The notes under the pieces were generated by a model that saw nothing but the letters and a program-made list of their open reading frames with translations, was not told the DNA's origin and did no database searches. A program made the position numbers and the translations under genes. 64,000 nt of DNA from Sclerurus mexicanus (Eukaryota; Chordata; Aves; Passeriformes; Furnariidae), in NCBI GenBank assembly GCA_013396755.1, contig VWZF01003010.1, forward strand, positions 1,212,769-1,276,768, given 5' to 3'. Positions 38,051-50,978 of the stretch are shown piece by piece; within the stretch, counting starts at the first letter, position 1; each line of letters begins with the position of its first letter.

Positions 38051-38642
38051 TGTTGCAATTTAACCCCAGCCAGACACCAGTCCCCACAGAGCTGCTCACT
38101 CACTCCCCCACCACAGGACCAGGGAGAGAATCGAAAAGGGTAAAAGGCAGAAAAATTGTGGGTTGAGATAAAGACAATTTAATAAGGAAAGCAGAAGTAG
38201 TGTGTACAAGCAAAACAAAACAAGGGATTAATTCACTGCTTGCCATGGGCAGGCAGGTGTACAGCAATCCTAAGGAAAACAGAGCTCCATCATGCATAAT
38301 GGTTGCTTGGGAAGGCAAACACCATCACTCTAAATCCCCCCTCCCTCTGTGTTCCCTCCACATTATATACTGAGCATGATGTCATACGCTATGGAATATC
38401 CCTTTGGCCAGTTGGCATCTCTTGTCCCAGCTGTGTTTCCTCACAGCCTCCCATGCACTCCCAACTTCCTTTGCCAGTGTGGCAGTATGAAGAGCCGAAA
38501 AGGCCTTGGCTCTGTGTAATCACTGCTTAATAACAACAAAAACGTCTCTATATTATCACACTGTTTCAGCACAAATCCAAAACACAGCCCCATACCAGCC
38601 ATTGTGAAGAAAATTAACTCTACTCCAGCCAAAACCAGCACA
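38051..38642 (-). mobile_element. Solo LTR of an avian ERVL-type endogenous retrovirus
   Basis: A 592-bp element with TG...CA ends. The plus strand starts 'tgttgcaatttaaccccagc' and ends 'ccaaaaccagcaca', which is the reverse complement of an avian ERVL-like LTR beginning TGTGCTGGTTTTGGCTGG. Minus-strand landmarks in order: a TATA-like box (TATATAA, plus 38363-38369) just after 'atgacatcatgctcag', then the polyadenylation signal ATTAAA (plus 38178-38183), then 'gattctctccctggtcctgt' near the U5 end. The flanks 'acaac' (38046-38050) and 'acata' (38643-38647) agree at only three of five positions, so the target-site duplication is decayed or absent. No gag, pol or env sequence is present on either side. 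This is the usual product of recombination between two LTRs. Confidence 0.88.
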
Positions 38643-41600
38643 ACATATGTTATCCATATGCTAGAATTGCCCTTTTATTTGATTACTTAAGCTGGAATGA
38701 TGATGCAATAGGGAATGTACTTTCATTTCCCTTTCCATATTTATGTTCCTTGAAAAATATAACTGTATTTTGACAGTATCAACAGAGAGACTGATTTAGG
38801 GTGATATGAGTAATGGTGATATAACCTTCCATGGTAAATGAATGCAGCTCTTACTGTTTTTAAAGGAATTTTTTTCCTGGTGCATTCTACCATTTGGTGA
38901 AAGACAGCCAGGAATCCATGCAGTCACAACAGTGCATTACCATCAGAAATCCTGTCAATATCTGCAAGCAATGAGTGGAAATCTGTTGATACAGCTGCCC
39001 AGCATACTTGATTGCCTTTCATTCTCCCACTCCACAATCAACTTTTGTTTTCTTCCCCCCATCAGTTGTAATTTATATTAAAATTTCCCCTTTACTAAGT
39101 GCCCAGAAAGCTTCTGGGGAAGCTTTCAGTCCCTCCTGAGGTAGGACCATACTCCTGACATGTTGTAAAGCCAAGAGAGTATAGAGGTGCTATCCACAGG
39201 CAGGCATGGCTGGTGTAAAGGCTGGTGTACCCACTGGTGAGTTACAGTTCTAACTTCCAAAATTAAGTAATCTGCTGCACTGTGTCCCCACTTGCAGCCC
39301 CTTTTTCAACACTTCATTCTTTTGGGAGAGATTTTCTAGCTTTTCCAAAATGGCATGATCTGTGGATCCTGACAGCTGCTCTTTTAACAACTGCTATGCA
39401 TCTGACCACTGACTTTCTGGTTTCCTATGCATCCGTTGGTCAAAAAGATCAATCTAAGCATGTGGAGAACCTTAATTAATGTGATCTATCTGCCACTAAT
39501 TTTCTCCTTCCAGTACAACTGATGAAATACACACACATGCATAAATTCTCAGTTACTACTAGTTTTAACTAACATTTTTATGAGTGATAGGTAATTGAAT
39601 TTCTGTTAATAATTAGTTGAAGAGCATCTGTTGTGAATGTTGCTATGTGTTTTCAAAAGAAAGGAAACTGTAGAGAGAGAGAGGGACATTAATGAATGAA
39701 ATCTAGGTAAAGAGTGCATCAAGAGACCAAACCAAGTTTTTTTCAGGTTTAATCTTTGATTAATTTACCTGAGATACAGAGAAATATCCAGCTGATCATG
39801 GACTAAATGGCTATACACAGTAATACAAGGTATTTATTGAATAGATAGGTGAAAAGAAAACTGTTTTCATAAAAATGAATGCATTTATCAGTCTTCATTA
39901 TTCTTTTATAAGCAGAATGCCTTTTTGTCTGATAGCTCAGTGTTGCTGGTGTTTGTCAGGCCATCTGAAATCACCGTGACTGAGCTGAAGGGACAGTGCA
40001 TGGTGAAGTTCCTGGTGGGTATGACGCTTCTCCAAACTGTTCCCCTTTCTTCAGCTTTCAGCTGCTGCTATCTTCTTTTTCTTGGCATTAAAAAAAAAAA
40101 AANNNNNNNNNNNNNNNNNNNNNNNNNNNNNNNNAAAAAAAAAGGGGGAAAGCTGATACATCAGGATGCCTCACTATGTTTTACAGTGAGAACAGCAAAA
40201 TGTGATAAGAAGCAAATACTCTCCCATAGAATTCTTAAATTTCCCTCAACAGTCTGTGGCGTTTTCTGTGACCAGCAATTGCAATTTGCAGCAGTAAACC
40301 ATGGGGCACATGATATCTTGAGTAGTTGACTTGTGTTTCTGTGCTGTGAAAACTGTATTCAGAAAATTGTCTTATCCCTAGGGAAAAAGGGGAAAGGGTG
40401 GGGGAGAAGCCTTGCCCTGCAAGGAAACATTATTACCTCTACTTGCAATTTGCTAGAGGTTTTCTGTTTAGTTGGTTTGGTTTTTCAATGACCTAATCTG
40501 CCCTTAGTCCTAAGAAGAGTATAAGAATGGATTTCACAATTCATAATTTGTGTACATAGCCTACCTTCTATTTAAATCTCTTAATCTTTTATCTAGCTCT
40601 CTTTTTTTTCTTTTTAATCTCTCAATGTAAATATAAGGATTTTAGCCTTAATGTAATAGTACTTGTATGCTTAGTTTGTTTCTTTTTCTTTTCCTTGTTT
40701 TGTTTTAATAGTCCCTAAGAAATTCCTTTGTGTTTCTGATTTATTCTCACATGAAGAGGTTTAATATTCAAAAGAAGATGTAGAAAATATGGCCATAAGT
40801 AGTTTTGGTTTGGTTTTGGGATTTTTTTTGGCAAGGATTGATTTTTATTGAGAAATAATCCTTCTGTTTCTCTTACACATGTATCAGGGCTTACCTCTAA
40901 TTTTAGAATCCAAAGCCTCTAAAATTGATCAAGATTTATTTTTTAATATTCTTTTGCACATTGGCATGTCTTTCTAACATCTGATTCCATATTACTTATA
41001 CTGTAGTTTTAACCTTAAGCATCTGAGAAAAATTAGTTGAGATGTTCAGAGTAATATTTATCCCTAAATAAATATTTAGTGACTTTACTTTCATTCTCTG
41101 AATTCATTAATTTGTCCCTATTTGCAGATTTTATTACTATCCCTGGTAAGGAGGACGGAACAAGGAGAAAGTGTATTAGGTGAAAAGGTAGATAACTGCC
41201 ATTTTTACAATGTTTATTGTGTACTATGCTAATCTGGGAATGAGATTAGTTAAAATGATATAATTGTAATGGATACAAATTAAGAAGGAATCTCTGAATG
41301 AAATCCAAGTTTGTGATCCTTAAAACTATACCAACAGACTTCACCATAGGCTTCTTGCTGCCTTAGACTCTGCAAACTCCTCTTACTCCTTTGCATTTCT
41401 TTCCTTGCTCTCTGCCTCAGCTGAAATCGGGGATGTACAGTAACTTACCCATCCAAGCTGATGACTTTTCTCTTATTCTCTTTTGTGGTTTTCTTTTTCC
41501 TTCTCTCCCATGAAATACATGAGCATCCCTGAATACTGAGTAACAGCCCAGAGCTAGAGTTTACATCAGAAGTTTGTTTACAACTTTTGGATGAGGCTGC

Positions 41601-41690
41601 CAACAACACTGTACCCAATGCTGTCTGAGCGTGTAGGGTCCGAGTGTACGTAGGGTTGAGTGGAATACTCCTTATTGAGCAAGATGGTAT
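38643..41690. other. Non-coding DNA including an assembly gap
   Basis: No gene is supported. A short (GA)n run lies near 39671-39684, and the N gap at 40103-40134 is listed separately. An open frame at 39925-40329 reads through the gap and its flanking A runs and is an artefact. Confidence 0.55.
40103..40134. other. Assembly gap of 32 N inside a poly-A run
   Basis: Twelve A residues precede the gap and nine follow it. The unknown bases are therefore probably more A, or an A-rich simple repeat whose length could not be resolved. Confidence 0.97.
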
Positions 41691-41744
41691 ATTGTCTACC
41701 CACCTTTGGAAAGGCTTTTCCAATCTAAGGAATTCTATGATTCT
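41691..41744 (+). mobile_element. CR1 LINE 3' tail
   Basis: The piece ends in 'ggaattctatgattct' after 'ggcttttccaatctaa', which is a CR1 terminus with a diverged 'ggtcccttccaacctaa' segment. The upstream boundary is uncertain and the element may extend some tens of bases further left. Confidence 0.75.
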
Positions 41745-43962
41745 TTGAAATGCCACTAAACTCCATTAAATGGAGTTAAATGTGCTGCTGCATGCTTTTG
41801 GCATCTTTGCCTTTAATGTAACCATTTACAATTATGAGTTAAATCGTGTCTGCTCAGTATTCACTGAGAATATCTCTTCTTTGGTTCTTGGTAAGTTTTT
41901 TTTTGGCAGGTTAGTTTAAAGAGAGAGCCTCAGTGATGTGAAATGCTTGTCAGCAGGACTGGTTAGATCCTGAATGGTCCTAGCTTCAAGCACGAGGAAG
42001 CCTATTTAGGAAAGCACTGAAGTAAAGGAAGACTTTAGAATCTTTAATTCAGCTTGATCTCAGTGCATTTTGTAAAACAGTCTCAGAAGTTTCTTTGCCA
42101 CTTCAAGAAGCTGCTAAATAATCTCAATCTTTTCTTGGTTTCAGGAATCATTTTGCAAAATTAATTTTTTTCTTGAAATTCAAGTTCATGTGTCTTCTTT
42201 TTGCAGCATAATGAACGAGGAAGATAGAAGAGACAAGCAGACAAACAAAAATATGTAAAATTTAGTGTCCCACTTTGTGTTCTGTTTCCTGAGTAATTAT
42301 GTAATTAGCTACCTCTTTTGCATGGCCATATAGCTAGGCGAGAATTAAAGATTTTAAATAATACACTCATAGGATATTGCATTGAGTAATCTTTGAGTAA
42401 CAAAGCTTTACAAAGATGTCATTAAGTTTTTTGGGGATTATTTGTTTCATTCTGTCTATATTCTTGTTACGTTCATGTTGGTGTTTTTAAATTTTTTTTT
42501 TTATAATGATGTAGACTTTCTGTCTTGGAGAGATTATAAAGATCACCTAATCAATAATAAGATCAATATGCTTTGCTTCCCTTGTAAGAGGGAAGAGATA
42601 ACCAAGTTGTCTGGTAAAAGCTGGTGGTCAGTGTTAGCTAGCATCTCTTTTGTGGCTTCTTTTTATTAGGGATTTCTCTGCTAAGAAAGGGGAGGGGAGA
42701 AAAAAAAACACTGAAAAATCCTTTTTCATGTCTTTGAAAAATCTTCTTTGTGTGGATCTTGGCACAGGGACAAAATTAGGTCAAATGCATTCTTATATTT
42801 ATTTTTTATAAATGTTAATGTTTGATTTTCTTCCCAGATAGTTTCTGGTAGGTAAGCAGGCTCTGTAATTTTTTTGCCTGGATTGCTGTATTTGGTTATA
42901 TGCCAGAGAGAACTTCCCTTGAAAACCTGGAATCAATAAGTGGTTTCAGAGCTGATTAGGTGAACCTACCAGCCTGATAAATTTCCTTAGGAGATTTGGC
43001 TTACAGAAAAATGTATGAGTGTTAATGATGGGAAAGGTAGGTTACCAGCTTTGGCTTCAAACAAATGATAGAAGACTATGGTGTAGTTTTCATGTTTTCT
43101 TAGAAATCTGTTACCTGAATTTTGGCAAATCCTCTCTAGCTCTTCTTGTCAGGCCTTTTGCTGGATCATGTGGTCAAGCCTATCAGCTCAGATGGGGGCT
43201 TCTCTCTCTTCCCTCTAAACATTCTTCTTTGAAACTGCCTGCAGCTTCCAAATTTGCTCACTGTCTTTCATATCACTAAATTAGTATCTCTCTTATTCAG
43301 CTTTTGAATGTTTGTCACTCTACTAAAGGCACTTTTCTCTAGCTAGCGATAATTAGATACCTGGTTAATGCGCTCTGTGTATTTGCACATTACTACAGTT
43401 TAATCCCAAAGCAACAATACTGTCTCTGCTGATGAGCAGGATGTATTCTATATGTATTCTACTTCATTAACTTTCCTAATTACTTTAAACCAATTGCTCT
43501 AAAGACTTCTGGGTGTGATTCCCATAAAATGTGCCACTCTGACATCTTCCACCCTTTAAAAGATGTGGGTTTTAACTTTCTTTTGCAATCTTGGGCATTT
43601 CTTACTTGTCTACTCTGTATCCAGTTTACACTGTCTGGAAAGTTTCCAGTTTCCTTGGTCAGTCACAGGGAGTAGTGAGAATTTGCTGCTGGTCCCCAGA
43701 GACACTGTAGCACCATCTGTGATGAAATATTATGGAAGAGGATAGTTTTAAGTTCTGCCTTGGTAAATAAGAAGAAAATAACTGTCAAAATTTGTAAAGG
43801 TAGAGAAGATCAAAGACTTACATCAGAGTTCTGGAAATAACTTCAGAATCAAAGGAAAGAGTTTTGGTTAGTTTCAAGTACACAAAAAGTCCAAGTAATA
43901 CTTTGTTAATGTAAATGCGGCTTTACCATTGACCAGAATGTGAATACAGCATGATCAGGAGA
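41745..43962. other. Non-coding DNA
   Basis: No gene, LTR or LINE is recognised. Open frames of 75-86 codons at 42442-42669 and 43019-43279 have no recognisable domain. Confidence 0.55.
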
Positions 43963-44150
43963 TCAGAATCACAGGGTCGTTAAGGTTGGAAGAGACCTCT
44001 AGGATCATCAAGTCTAATCTTTGACTGATCACTACTTTGTCAACTAAAGCACAGCACTAAGTGCTACATCCATTCATTTCTTGACCACTGCAAGGGATGG
44101 TGACTCCACAACCTCTCTGGGCAGCCTGTTCCAGTGTTTAACAACCCTTT
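43963..44150 (-). mobile_element. CR1 LINE 3' end
   Basis: The plus strand starts 'agaatcacagggtcgttaag' and continues 'gttggaagagacctctagga'. It ends in 'gcagcctgttccagtgttta', where the ORF2 end would continue. Order and wording match a reverse-complemented CR1 3' end well. It is truncated at about 190 bp, with a TATC microsatellite about 40 bp beyond. Confidence 0.92.
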
Positions 44151-44191
44151 CTGCTTTTATTCATTTTATTCACTTATCACTTTTAAATGTT

Positions 44192-44208
44192 TATCTATCT
44201 ATCTATCT
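44192..44208. repeat. (TATC)4 microsatellite
   Basis: Four exact tetranucleotide units lie just outside the truncated end of the CR1 piece at 43963-44150. Confidence 0.9.
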
Positions 44209-45947
44209 GGTAAGAAATGTTGTGCTAAGACACTGATGTTTAGTATTGACTGAGTTTTTCCAGAGTACAAGAACCTTGAGACATTTCAGTTTAAAACAAG
44301 GCTTCAGAGAGGAAGACACATGGCTGTTGTAGATACTGTCCAAATTACTTTGATGTCCTTGAAAATGTACATTTTAAAGACTTAATACTGCACATCTTCA
44401 GGCAGCTAATATGCTTGTTCCTTTCAAAACACAGTTCCACTTTGTTCTTATACACATGCTGCTGTTGTGGCTAAATATTGTTTTGCCTCTAAAAGGATTT
44501 TTAAAAAAAAATAAATTTCAAATAAATGAAATTTAAATTGTATAAAAATATTAAAAATAAAGTAACAAAGTTAAACATGAAAGTCTGCCAACTGGGAAAT
44601 CTATTCAAAATTTGCTACACAGATGTTTTCAGACCCTAACGAAGCACTAAGCACTTATTCATCAGTCAGTTGTATGTGAAAGCTTTCACAGCATTCATTA
44701 GTTTGCTCTCTAAATCATGCCTATTAACTTTCTGTAAATGCAACCTAGTGATGAGATGTTTGGCCTCTCTCTGTTGTTTGCATAGCATATTCTGAATTTC
44801 ATTCAGTTTTGTGATAAAAAGTAATAATAAGAAGTGATGATTTTTGGGACAAAGCCACTCTGGAAATAAGTGCTTAGTCCTAAACTTCATAAAATGCTGT
44901 GAGATGCATTTCATTTTCTGCACTGATTGTTCTCAAGAGTCTTTTGAAAAAAGGGTTTATTAGAAAATTGTTGCTCCATACAAGGAGCTTACATTATGAA
45001 GCTTACGAAAGTCCTATTAGATCCTGTAAATGTAATGGGGCTTTTTTTTTGTTGTTTTTAATGATTCATACCAAATATACCAAGCATTTCAGTGGTGTTT
45101 AGAATAAAAACAAGGCATTTTGCTACCCAAAGCACCACCAGATGATGTATGTCATTAGCATGAAAGGTGGTTCTGTGTAAGGTCTTTTTCTTCCTCTTTT
45201 CTTGTTTTAACTAAATACTGTGAGGGAGACATTGAAGTGGAATTGTTTCATTGAAATATAAATTTTGCAGTTATGAAGAACATAAAAATTTTTAAACTTT
45301 GTATCGCAAATTTGAAATTACTGCAAAGGCTTGTATTCATGGGCAGAACATGATCCATCTGAAGGAACACAGTGTGAAGAGATTGACAATTATGAAGTAC
45401 CGAGGTTTAATGAACTTTAACAGATATTTTCTCTAAATGTTTTAAGGTGTTAAACAAGGTTCATCATTCCAAAAACTTGATAGGAAAAACTGATAATTTG
45501 AAAGAGATGTAAATTAAACAGCAAAGTGATTTTTTTTTGTGTTAATGTATTGATTTAAGTAAAAAGGTAGTAGCTAAGAGAAAGACTTCCCTTTATCCAA
45601 GAATCAAATCTGAATCTGTCCCTGGTACTGTCAGAAAGAAATGGTTTTTAATAGATTTTTGCTATAGCAACACTTTCTCTTCACTTCACACTTCATTATA
45701 AGGCAGCACAGAATCCTCAGCGTTTCTTCTAAGAGGTAATTACACACGAAGGGGAGATGATAAAAGCAGCATAAAATAGTAAAGCCCCTTCTATACACTC
45801 TTGGGAATTTTCAAATAAGTCTCCCTAGGCAAAATGATTGTTTTCAAGTTGGCCCACAGAGCATTAGAGCATTTAGATTTGATTTCGTACTGTATAAAGT
45901 AGGAAATGTGCTGCTTAGTTTATTTGATATAAATTATTCCTTTGTCT

Positions 45948-45961
45948 TATATATATATATA
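45948..45961. repeat. (TA)7 microsatellite
   Basis: Seven uninterrupted TA units, flanked by unique sequence. Confidence 0.9.
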
Positions 45962-46836
45962 CACTCTTGGATGGAAGAGTGAAGCAATAGAAGCTTGTAT
46001 TACAGGCCATGAAGTTTACTAGAAAGTTGTTATTCCCAGCAGTATGTTCCTTATGACAGGCTTCTTCTGCCTGAAAGTTGGAGTTCCTCTGCTTGACCTA
46101 TTTTCCTCAAATATTTTTCAATTCTAGGTGTAGAACAGCTAATTGCCAAGTCTGTCAAAAACATTCTCTTTTTATTGGCAGTAAACCAATGCTGAGCCAG
46201 CGTCTGCACACAGGAATGCTCTTCCATTTTACTTAGTGGGTTTTATTTTATTTTATTAAAGCTACAATACGTATTTTACTTTTGTATGCCAGGATTGCAG
46301 AAGAGGTAGTAAATATGTGAAACTGAGTCCCTAATTCACACCCTGATGTTACTCAAATAATGATAAACAACCACCAACCTTCTTGTCTTGCACTGCAGTT
46401 CAAGCTCATGGTCAAGAGATGCTGATATTACACTTTCTAGGGAACTTGGAAAACTGGAGAGTCATGAGCAATTAATGACTTTGAGAAGAGGGAAGAACTG
46501 CAGATATTGCTGAAAATTCTTCCAACAGAAGCTCCTACAAGGATACTTGGACTGACATATATTATATCATTTTTAGTAAAAGAACATTCTGCCTTGACTG
46601 TCTGAGGAAGTCACGAGAAAGAAGTTCTGAAGATAAACATGCTGATGAGACGGAAGTCAACTGCAAATCTGTGTTCTGCAAGTCTGCATAATTTTCAACC
46701 CAAAGCATTTGAGTTTCAAATAGCAAACCTATCCCTAATTTCATTGTCAGTGTTCCTATGGTTGCACAGTTGGATATACTTCCTCCAGATGAAAACTTCA
46801 AAGTAGAATTTTCACCACAGATTAACTGTTTTGGCA

Positions 46837-46863
46837 GTTCTGCAGAAGACTGTTCTGCAGAAG
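46837..46863. repeat. 12-bp direct repeat, period 15
   Basis: 'gttctgcagaag' occurs at 46837-46848 and 46852-46863. The core CTGCAG is itself palindromic. A small local duplication is the simplest reading. Confidence 0.85.
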
Positions 46864-49800
46864 GTGACTGTTGCTCTTATTCACAAATATTCTGTGCTAA
46901 ATTACGGGAGTGATAGATAAATGAGCTTGCTCTATAGGAACCTTGTGCTATTCATGAAAAGCAACATTTCAGCAAAGTGGTTGATTTCCTGTGATAGTTT
47001 TGGAGAAGGTGGCAGGATTTGTCAGTATGGGTGTTGTCACTAACGTCTTCTTGAATTCTGACCATGATTTCTGTTGGCTGTTCAGTCAGTAAAATGTTTG
47101 CTCTCCAATATTCAAGGATGGTATATCTTCCAGCTGTACAGCAACAATACAGAATGCATAATCTTGCAACACATTAAAATAAGATTATTTTTAAATTACT
47201 TCTTTGAGATATATATACATTGTTAAAAATCAGTTCAATATCTTCAACTTGTACAAAAGGCTGGGTTATTATCTTGGAGATTCATGGTAGATTAGTGTTT
47301 TATTTTCTTCTTTCATTATTTTCTCCGGTTTGCAACAGATAAAGGAAAAAAAATGAAGAGTGGAAAAGTTAAAAAGAGTCAACCAGAGGAAAGGAAACAT
47401 TTCTTCCCTCAGAAATTCACTGAATTGCTTCCTAATCAACAATGTGTGAAAATTAACACTGTCAGTATTTCAGAAATATTTAGCATTTTGAAAGATGTGG
47501 CTCAGTGAAACTGTGAACCTTTGGGCTGAGGGACAGCTCAAACCTCTATAATTACAACGTTTGTGGGTTTTAAGTTCAGCAAACCATCAAGTGTTCATGC
47601 TCAGTTTACTGAAATACTATCACGCTTCAGAGACATCTTGTGGAACTGGAGCCAGGTATGAGATGAGTCCAAGTTGTGAGATGACCATACAGGTAGTGAA
47701 ATGCAATGTGGAGCCTATTAGGCTGTCATTAATGTATTGGTGAATTGAAAAAGCTTATTTTTATTAAGACCTGTATTTAAATATAATATAGATGGGGCAT
47801 TTAAGGTGTACTTTAGAAGGACAGAGGCAGCTAAAAGTTCCTGCTTTGTTACTATGTAAAACAGAATCAGCTAAGTTTCAGTAGTATTGCCGATTCCAAG
47901 GTAAATTAATTTCAGGGGGAAAGGCCTTTGAATTTCAGCACTAATCAAGAGAAAATCCAAAACTTGTAAGAAAAGCACTCTATTGAGAACTATGATAAAA
48001 CCTTCGAAACACTTTCTCTAAGTATTGAAACTAAGATAACTTTGATTCTAAGTAAACACATTTTTCAAGTATTAGCAAACATTTAATTTTAATTTTGTTC
48101 ATTATAAAAATGCAAACACCTGAAAATGGTGCTTTTTAATTTGTCTAGGGGTTGTGATGTAGTTTTAGTTTTATCTTTCTATTTTCCAAACCCAATTCTG
48201 AAAATGTTTTCAGTTTCATGAGACTATGAAAGTAATTGTTCTGTGAAAGACTGACACTGAAGAATGAAAGGAAGAGTAATAGCTGACTGCTACCTAAATT
48301 GTGTTTGGTTGTTAATATGATGTCTGTCAGTGGCTTTTTTCTTTAGGCTTCAGATAGCTTCTGAATTCAACTGTTTCCAGTGTAACACCTAAAGTTTCTT
48401 CCAAACATCTAGCAATTTTTCTTTTCTGATATGTTTTGAAAAAGCAAATTTCAAAATGTCAGGTCCATTTAAGAAAATTTAAGTTCAAAAAAAGACATCT
48501 GAGGCTGCAAAGTAATTCTTGCTTGAATGTTCAGAAATCAATACACCTGGAATACATAAATGGAACCAAAACTTCTTTTTTGACCCCTTCACAGTAGGAC
48601 AATTAAAGAAGTCCATACAGATCAGTTAGCAACGTAAGAGGTTCCTTTAATTCAGATAATTTTTTTACTGCACGCAGATGAAAGCAAGGGAAAAACCAAA
48701 TTTTCACCACTCTTTTAACACACACATTTTATCACTGGGAACTTTTTTCAAAGTCAAAACAGCAGGACAATTAATCTAGTCTTTAGTCAGTAAATCTGCA
48801 GATTTCTTAGGAAGCAACCTTCATGACCAACTGGAGCTGGAAAGACATTTTGCTATGTGCTTTTCTTAGACAACACTGACTCATTGAGACTAAAACTTAT
48901 TACAGAAATACTTGATTTTGAGAAATCCTTGGTTTAGAACAAATGCTTGTTTTACTAAAAGTTTTAAAAGTTCCACATTTTTGCTTTGAAATTAGAAAAT
49001 ATTTCTAGTAATTCCTTTAGAATAGAAATTTATAATATTTGAAATTAAACACTTGAAAATAGTGAAAGAAAAATTATTGAATTGAAATTGAAATGTAGGT
49101 TTAGAAAAAATGTTTGATTTATGGTAGAATGAGGTTTTCCAAGCTCCAGACTTTTTCAGTTTTCCGGAAAAGAAATTTCCTTCTCTAACCCCTCTGTTCC
49201 ATCCTTTCCATTTTTCCTTTCATCCATTTAATTTTTAAATTATTTTAATTGTTTTCAAATAACAAAGTATACTGTCTTCCAAATTTACTCTAGATGTGCC
49301 TCACTGATCTGACAGTTTTGTACTGACAAAGGCCTAAGAGCAACTAATGAGGGAGAAACCCACAGACAAAAGGTTAGTCCCATTTCTGAGTCTGACAAAT
49401 CTACACACTGTTAAATTGTCTGGGATTTTCCTCATCCTTTGCCCATTTTTTCACTTGATCAAACAAAGTATAATAGATCAAGCAAAGTAGGAAGCTTAGG
49501 TAAGTGGTAAACTTTCACTCAGATTTTGCCTCTGCTAAAGGGTTGAAGATCAGAAATTGGTGGAAATCAGAGAAAGCTATCAATAACACTACCTGCAGCT
49601 CCTATAGACAATGCCCTAATTCCACACAGTTAATGAATTCCACCTGTTTTCCTGATTTTCCTCTAAGGTTTTTTTGTTGTTGTTTTGGTTTTTTTTACTT
49701 TTTTTTTTACTTGTTTTGTTTACATTGGCTGTTTGCATACTCATTTCTTCTAAAAGAATGTTCTTCTTTCATAAATTCCCTGGAAAAAAATCTGAATGCG

Positions 49801-50687
49801 AAGAACTCAATGACACAATTTTCACTAATATTCCACCTGAACTTCTGTCCAGCATTTCTTGAAATTTCCTAGTACTTTTTTGTTCAGCCTATTTGTATAT
49901 ATGACATCTGTTTCTCATGCTGTCTATATCAGAATGATCATCTCATATGTGGGCTCAGATTCTAGTCTTGAGGTTGCTTACTGTATAATGGAAAATATTC
50001 CATATTATTTAATAATTTTTCAAAGTATCTACACATTTATGTAGCAGTCATTAAAATACTGTCTATAACTTCATGAAAAATCAAATGTATATGAGTATTT
50101 CTTTCAAGTGATTCTGAGATTTTATTGGTAGTTGCACATGTCTGACTCTGAGAACTTCAGGAATCTCATATGGGGTCATAGTTGTTTTTCTCTCAACACT
50201 ACATTGTTGCAGTCCTTTCTCTGCACCAAAGCTATGGTACTGAGAGGTCGCATAGTGCAGCTACTAAAGTTAAGTTCTTAGGTGTACCTCCTGGCCTAGG
50301 TACATGAAACTTCATCAGACCGTTTATACCAAACCATCATGTGCATGTACATGTGCACCCAGCCTTTACTAGACACTTTTGGTTTAACTGAAGCATATTT
50401 TCATATTAAGTATGAAGTGGTGTAGGTCATTCTACACCCTGAAGAGGACAGAGAAAAACTGATGATAACAGCAGTGACTGTCATTCACATTTCAGTCACT
50501 GCAGAAGTGGACTGCTGACCACAGCAGCTAAATCACGAGGACTTGCTATCTGCAGAGCCTTGCATTATGCTGAGCTTCTAGCACCCCAATGCATGAGATG
50601 TCTAAGTGGTTATCAGGACCAATGGTGCAGTTGTTCATCAGGCCAAACTCCTCTCCTTCTGTGTTCATGTGGAAGAGCATGAATCTT

Positions 50688-50978
50688 ATGAGGAGTGCCT
50701 GAGAAAAGGAAACTCAGGGGAGACCTTATTGGTCTCTAAAACTGCCTGAAAGGAGCTTGTAGCCAGGTGGTGGTCAGTCTTTTCTCCCAGTTAACAAGTG
50801 ACAGGGCAAGAAAATATAGTTTGGATATTTGGAAAGATTCCTTCTAAACTGAAAATTGTTCAAAAAATATGGATGTGGCAGTTGGGGGCATGGTTTAATG
50901 GTAAATACAGTAGTGCTGGATTAATGCTTGGATTCGATCTCAGAGGTATTCTCCAACATAAACAATTCTATGATTCTA
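50688..50978 (+). mobile_element. CR1 LINE 3' end with internal deletion
   Basis: The plus strand follows the CR1 3' end: 'ctcaggggagaccttattgg', 'aactgcctgaaaggagcttg', 'gcatggtttaatggtaaata' and the terminus 'caattctatgattct' near 50963-50977. Between 'cttctaaactgaaaattg' and 'ttcaaaaaatatggatgtgg', the segment that normally encodes the last conserved ORF2 motif is missing, which leaves an internal deletion of very roughly 80-100 bp. The remaining coding part is frameshifted and dead. Confidence 0.92.

Larger units (their letters stand above)
44151..50687. other. Non-coding DNA with microsatellites
   Basis: No gene is supported over 6.5 kb. Simple repeats at 44192-44208 and 45948-45961, and a 15-bp-period repeat at 46837-46863, are listed separately. 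The open frame at 49504-49872 (plus, 122 codons) is rich in Phe from a T-rich stretch and has no recognisable domain. Confidence 0.5.

Noticed and set aside
39925..40329. Plus-strand open frame of 134 codons
   Set aside because: It reads through an N gap and poly-A runs, so the middle is unknown and lysine-rich by artefact.
44470..44570. AT-rich block considered as a matrix-attachment or origin-like site
   Set aside because: Composition alone is not evidence, and similar blocks occur throughout the window.
49504..49872. Plus-strand frame of 122 codons with a hydrophobic Phe-rich middle
   Set aside because: The apparent membrane segment is produced by a TTT-rich low-complexity stretch.
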